NCBI GenBank assembly: GCA_913040765.1
Contig: CAJWIA010000014.1
Coordinates: 1-13,910, forward strand
DNA length: 13,910 nt
Direction: 5' to 3'
Source: an uncultured Anaerolineales bacterium
GTDB lineage: Bacteria; Chloroflexota; Anaerolineae; Anaerolineales; UBA11657
This document shows positions 13,871 through 13,910 of the stretch, in pieces. The notes under the pieces were generated by a model. It searched no databases and was not told the origin of the DNA. It saw only the letters and a program-made list of their open reading frames with translations. Position numbers and translations under genes: made by a program. Numbering within the stretch: position 1 is the first letter of the stretch; each line of letters begins with the position of its first letter.

Positions 13871-13910
13871 TGTTTTTGCGCAGCTTTCAAATCTGGAAAT
13901 AATTTGTACG

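Noticed and set aside
13871..13910. Inverted repeat GTACAAA (13860-13866) with TTTGTAC (13903-13909) after the epimerase, and a possible next gene start near the window end.
   Set aside because: The 36-nt loop and absent T-run argue against a terminator, and the remaining sequence is too short to support a start codon.
1..13910. CRISPR array, transposon, prophage, toxin-antitoxin or defence system.
   Set aside because: I saw no direct repeat array, transposase, integrase, nuclease-ATPase pair or small toxin-like gene. All larger frames are recognised metabolic or housekeeping families.

Overview
The window is an ordinary-looking, gene-dense stretch of a bacterial chromosome, AT-rich by eye (no composition was computed), with no sign of plasmid, phage or transposon. 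Gene content points to a free-living bacterium with folate synthesis, a long-chain prenyl synthase and a cell-surface glycan. The two-S1-domain protein with an acidic tail, the glycosyltransferase types and the thioredoxin-TPR protein together suggest Chloroflexota, perhaps a SAR202-like lineage. This is inference from family resemblance, at moderate confidence. Several starts are TTG or GTG, and many junctions lack a clear Shine-Dalgarno sequence.

Region 1 (about 1-6530, minus strand) is one tightly packed gene string. In transcription order it holds rmd, gmd, a phosphohexomutase, a TatD-family DNase, a long-chain polyprenyl diphosphate synthase, a GT4 glycosyltransferase and the first 36 codons of a membrane glycosyltransferase cut by the window edge. 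Gmd and Rmd together convert GDP-mannose to GDP-D-rhamnose. The mutase could supply mannose-1-phosphate, and the two glycosyltransferases could use the sugar, so the string looks like a surface-glycan operon interleaved with housekeeping genes. No GDP-mannose pyrophosphorylase is in view.

Region 2 (6530-7493) is a 250-bp divergent control region followed by the S1-domain RNA-binding protein gene on the plus strand. The control region is the most striking non-coding stretch. It has two near-consensus promoters placed back to back, with -35 boxes one base apart inside a perfect inverted repeat, plus further inverted repeats in the rmd leader.

Region 3 (7502-10633, minus strand) is a second operon. 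It starts with a ParB/sulfiredoxin-fold protein that resembles the free serine kinases SerK and SbnI, followed by folK, folC and a vitamin K epoxide reductase homologue. The genes are joined by a 6-bp gap, a 4-bp overlap and an 8-bp overlap.

Region 4 (10634-13910) has dusB on the plus strand, possibly transcribed leaderless. It is followed by a convergent thioredoxin-TPR (CnoX-type) gene on the minus strand and a divergent NAD-dependent sugar epimerase on the plus strand. I see no defence, CRISPR or secretion system. The best candidates for something new are the serine-kinase-like gene heading the folate operon and the palindromic divergent promoter.
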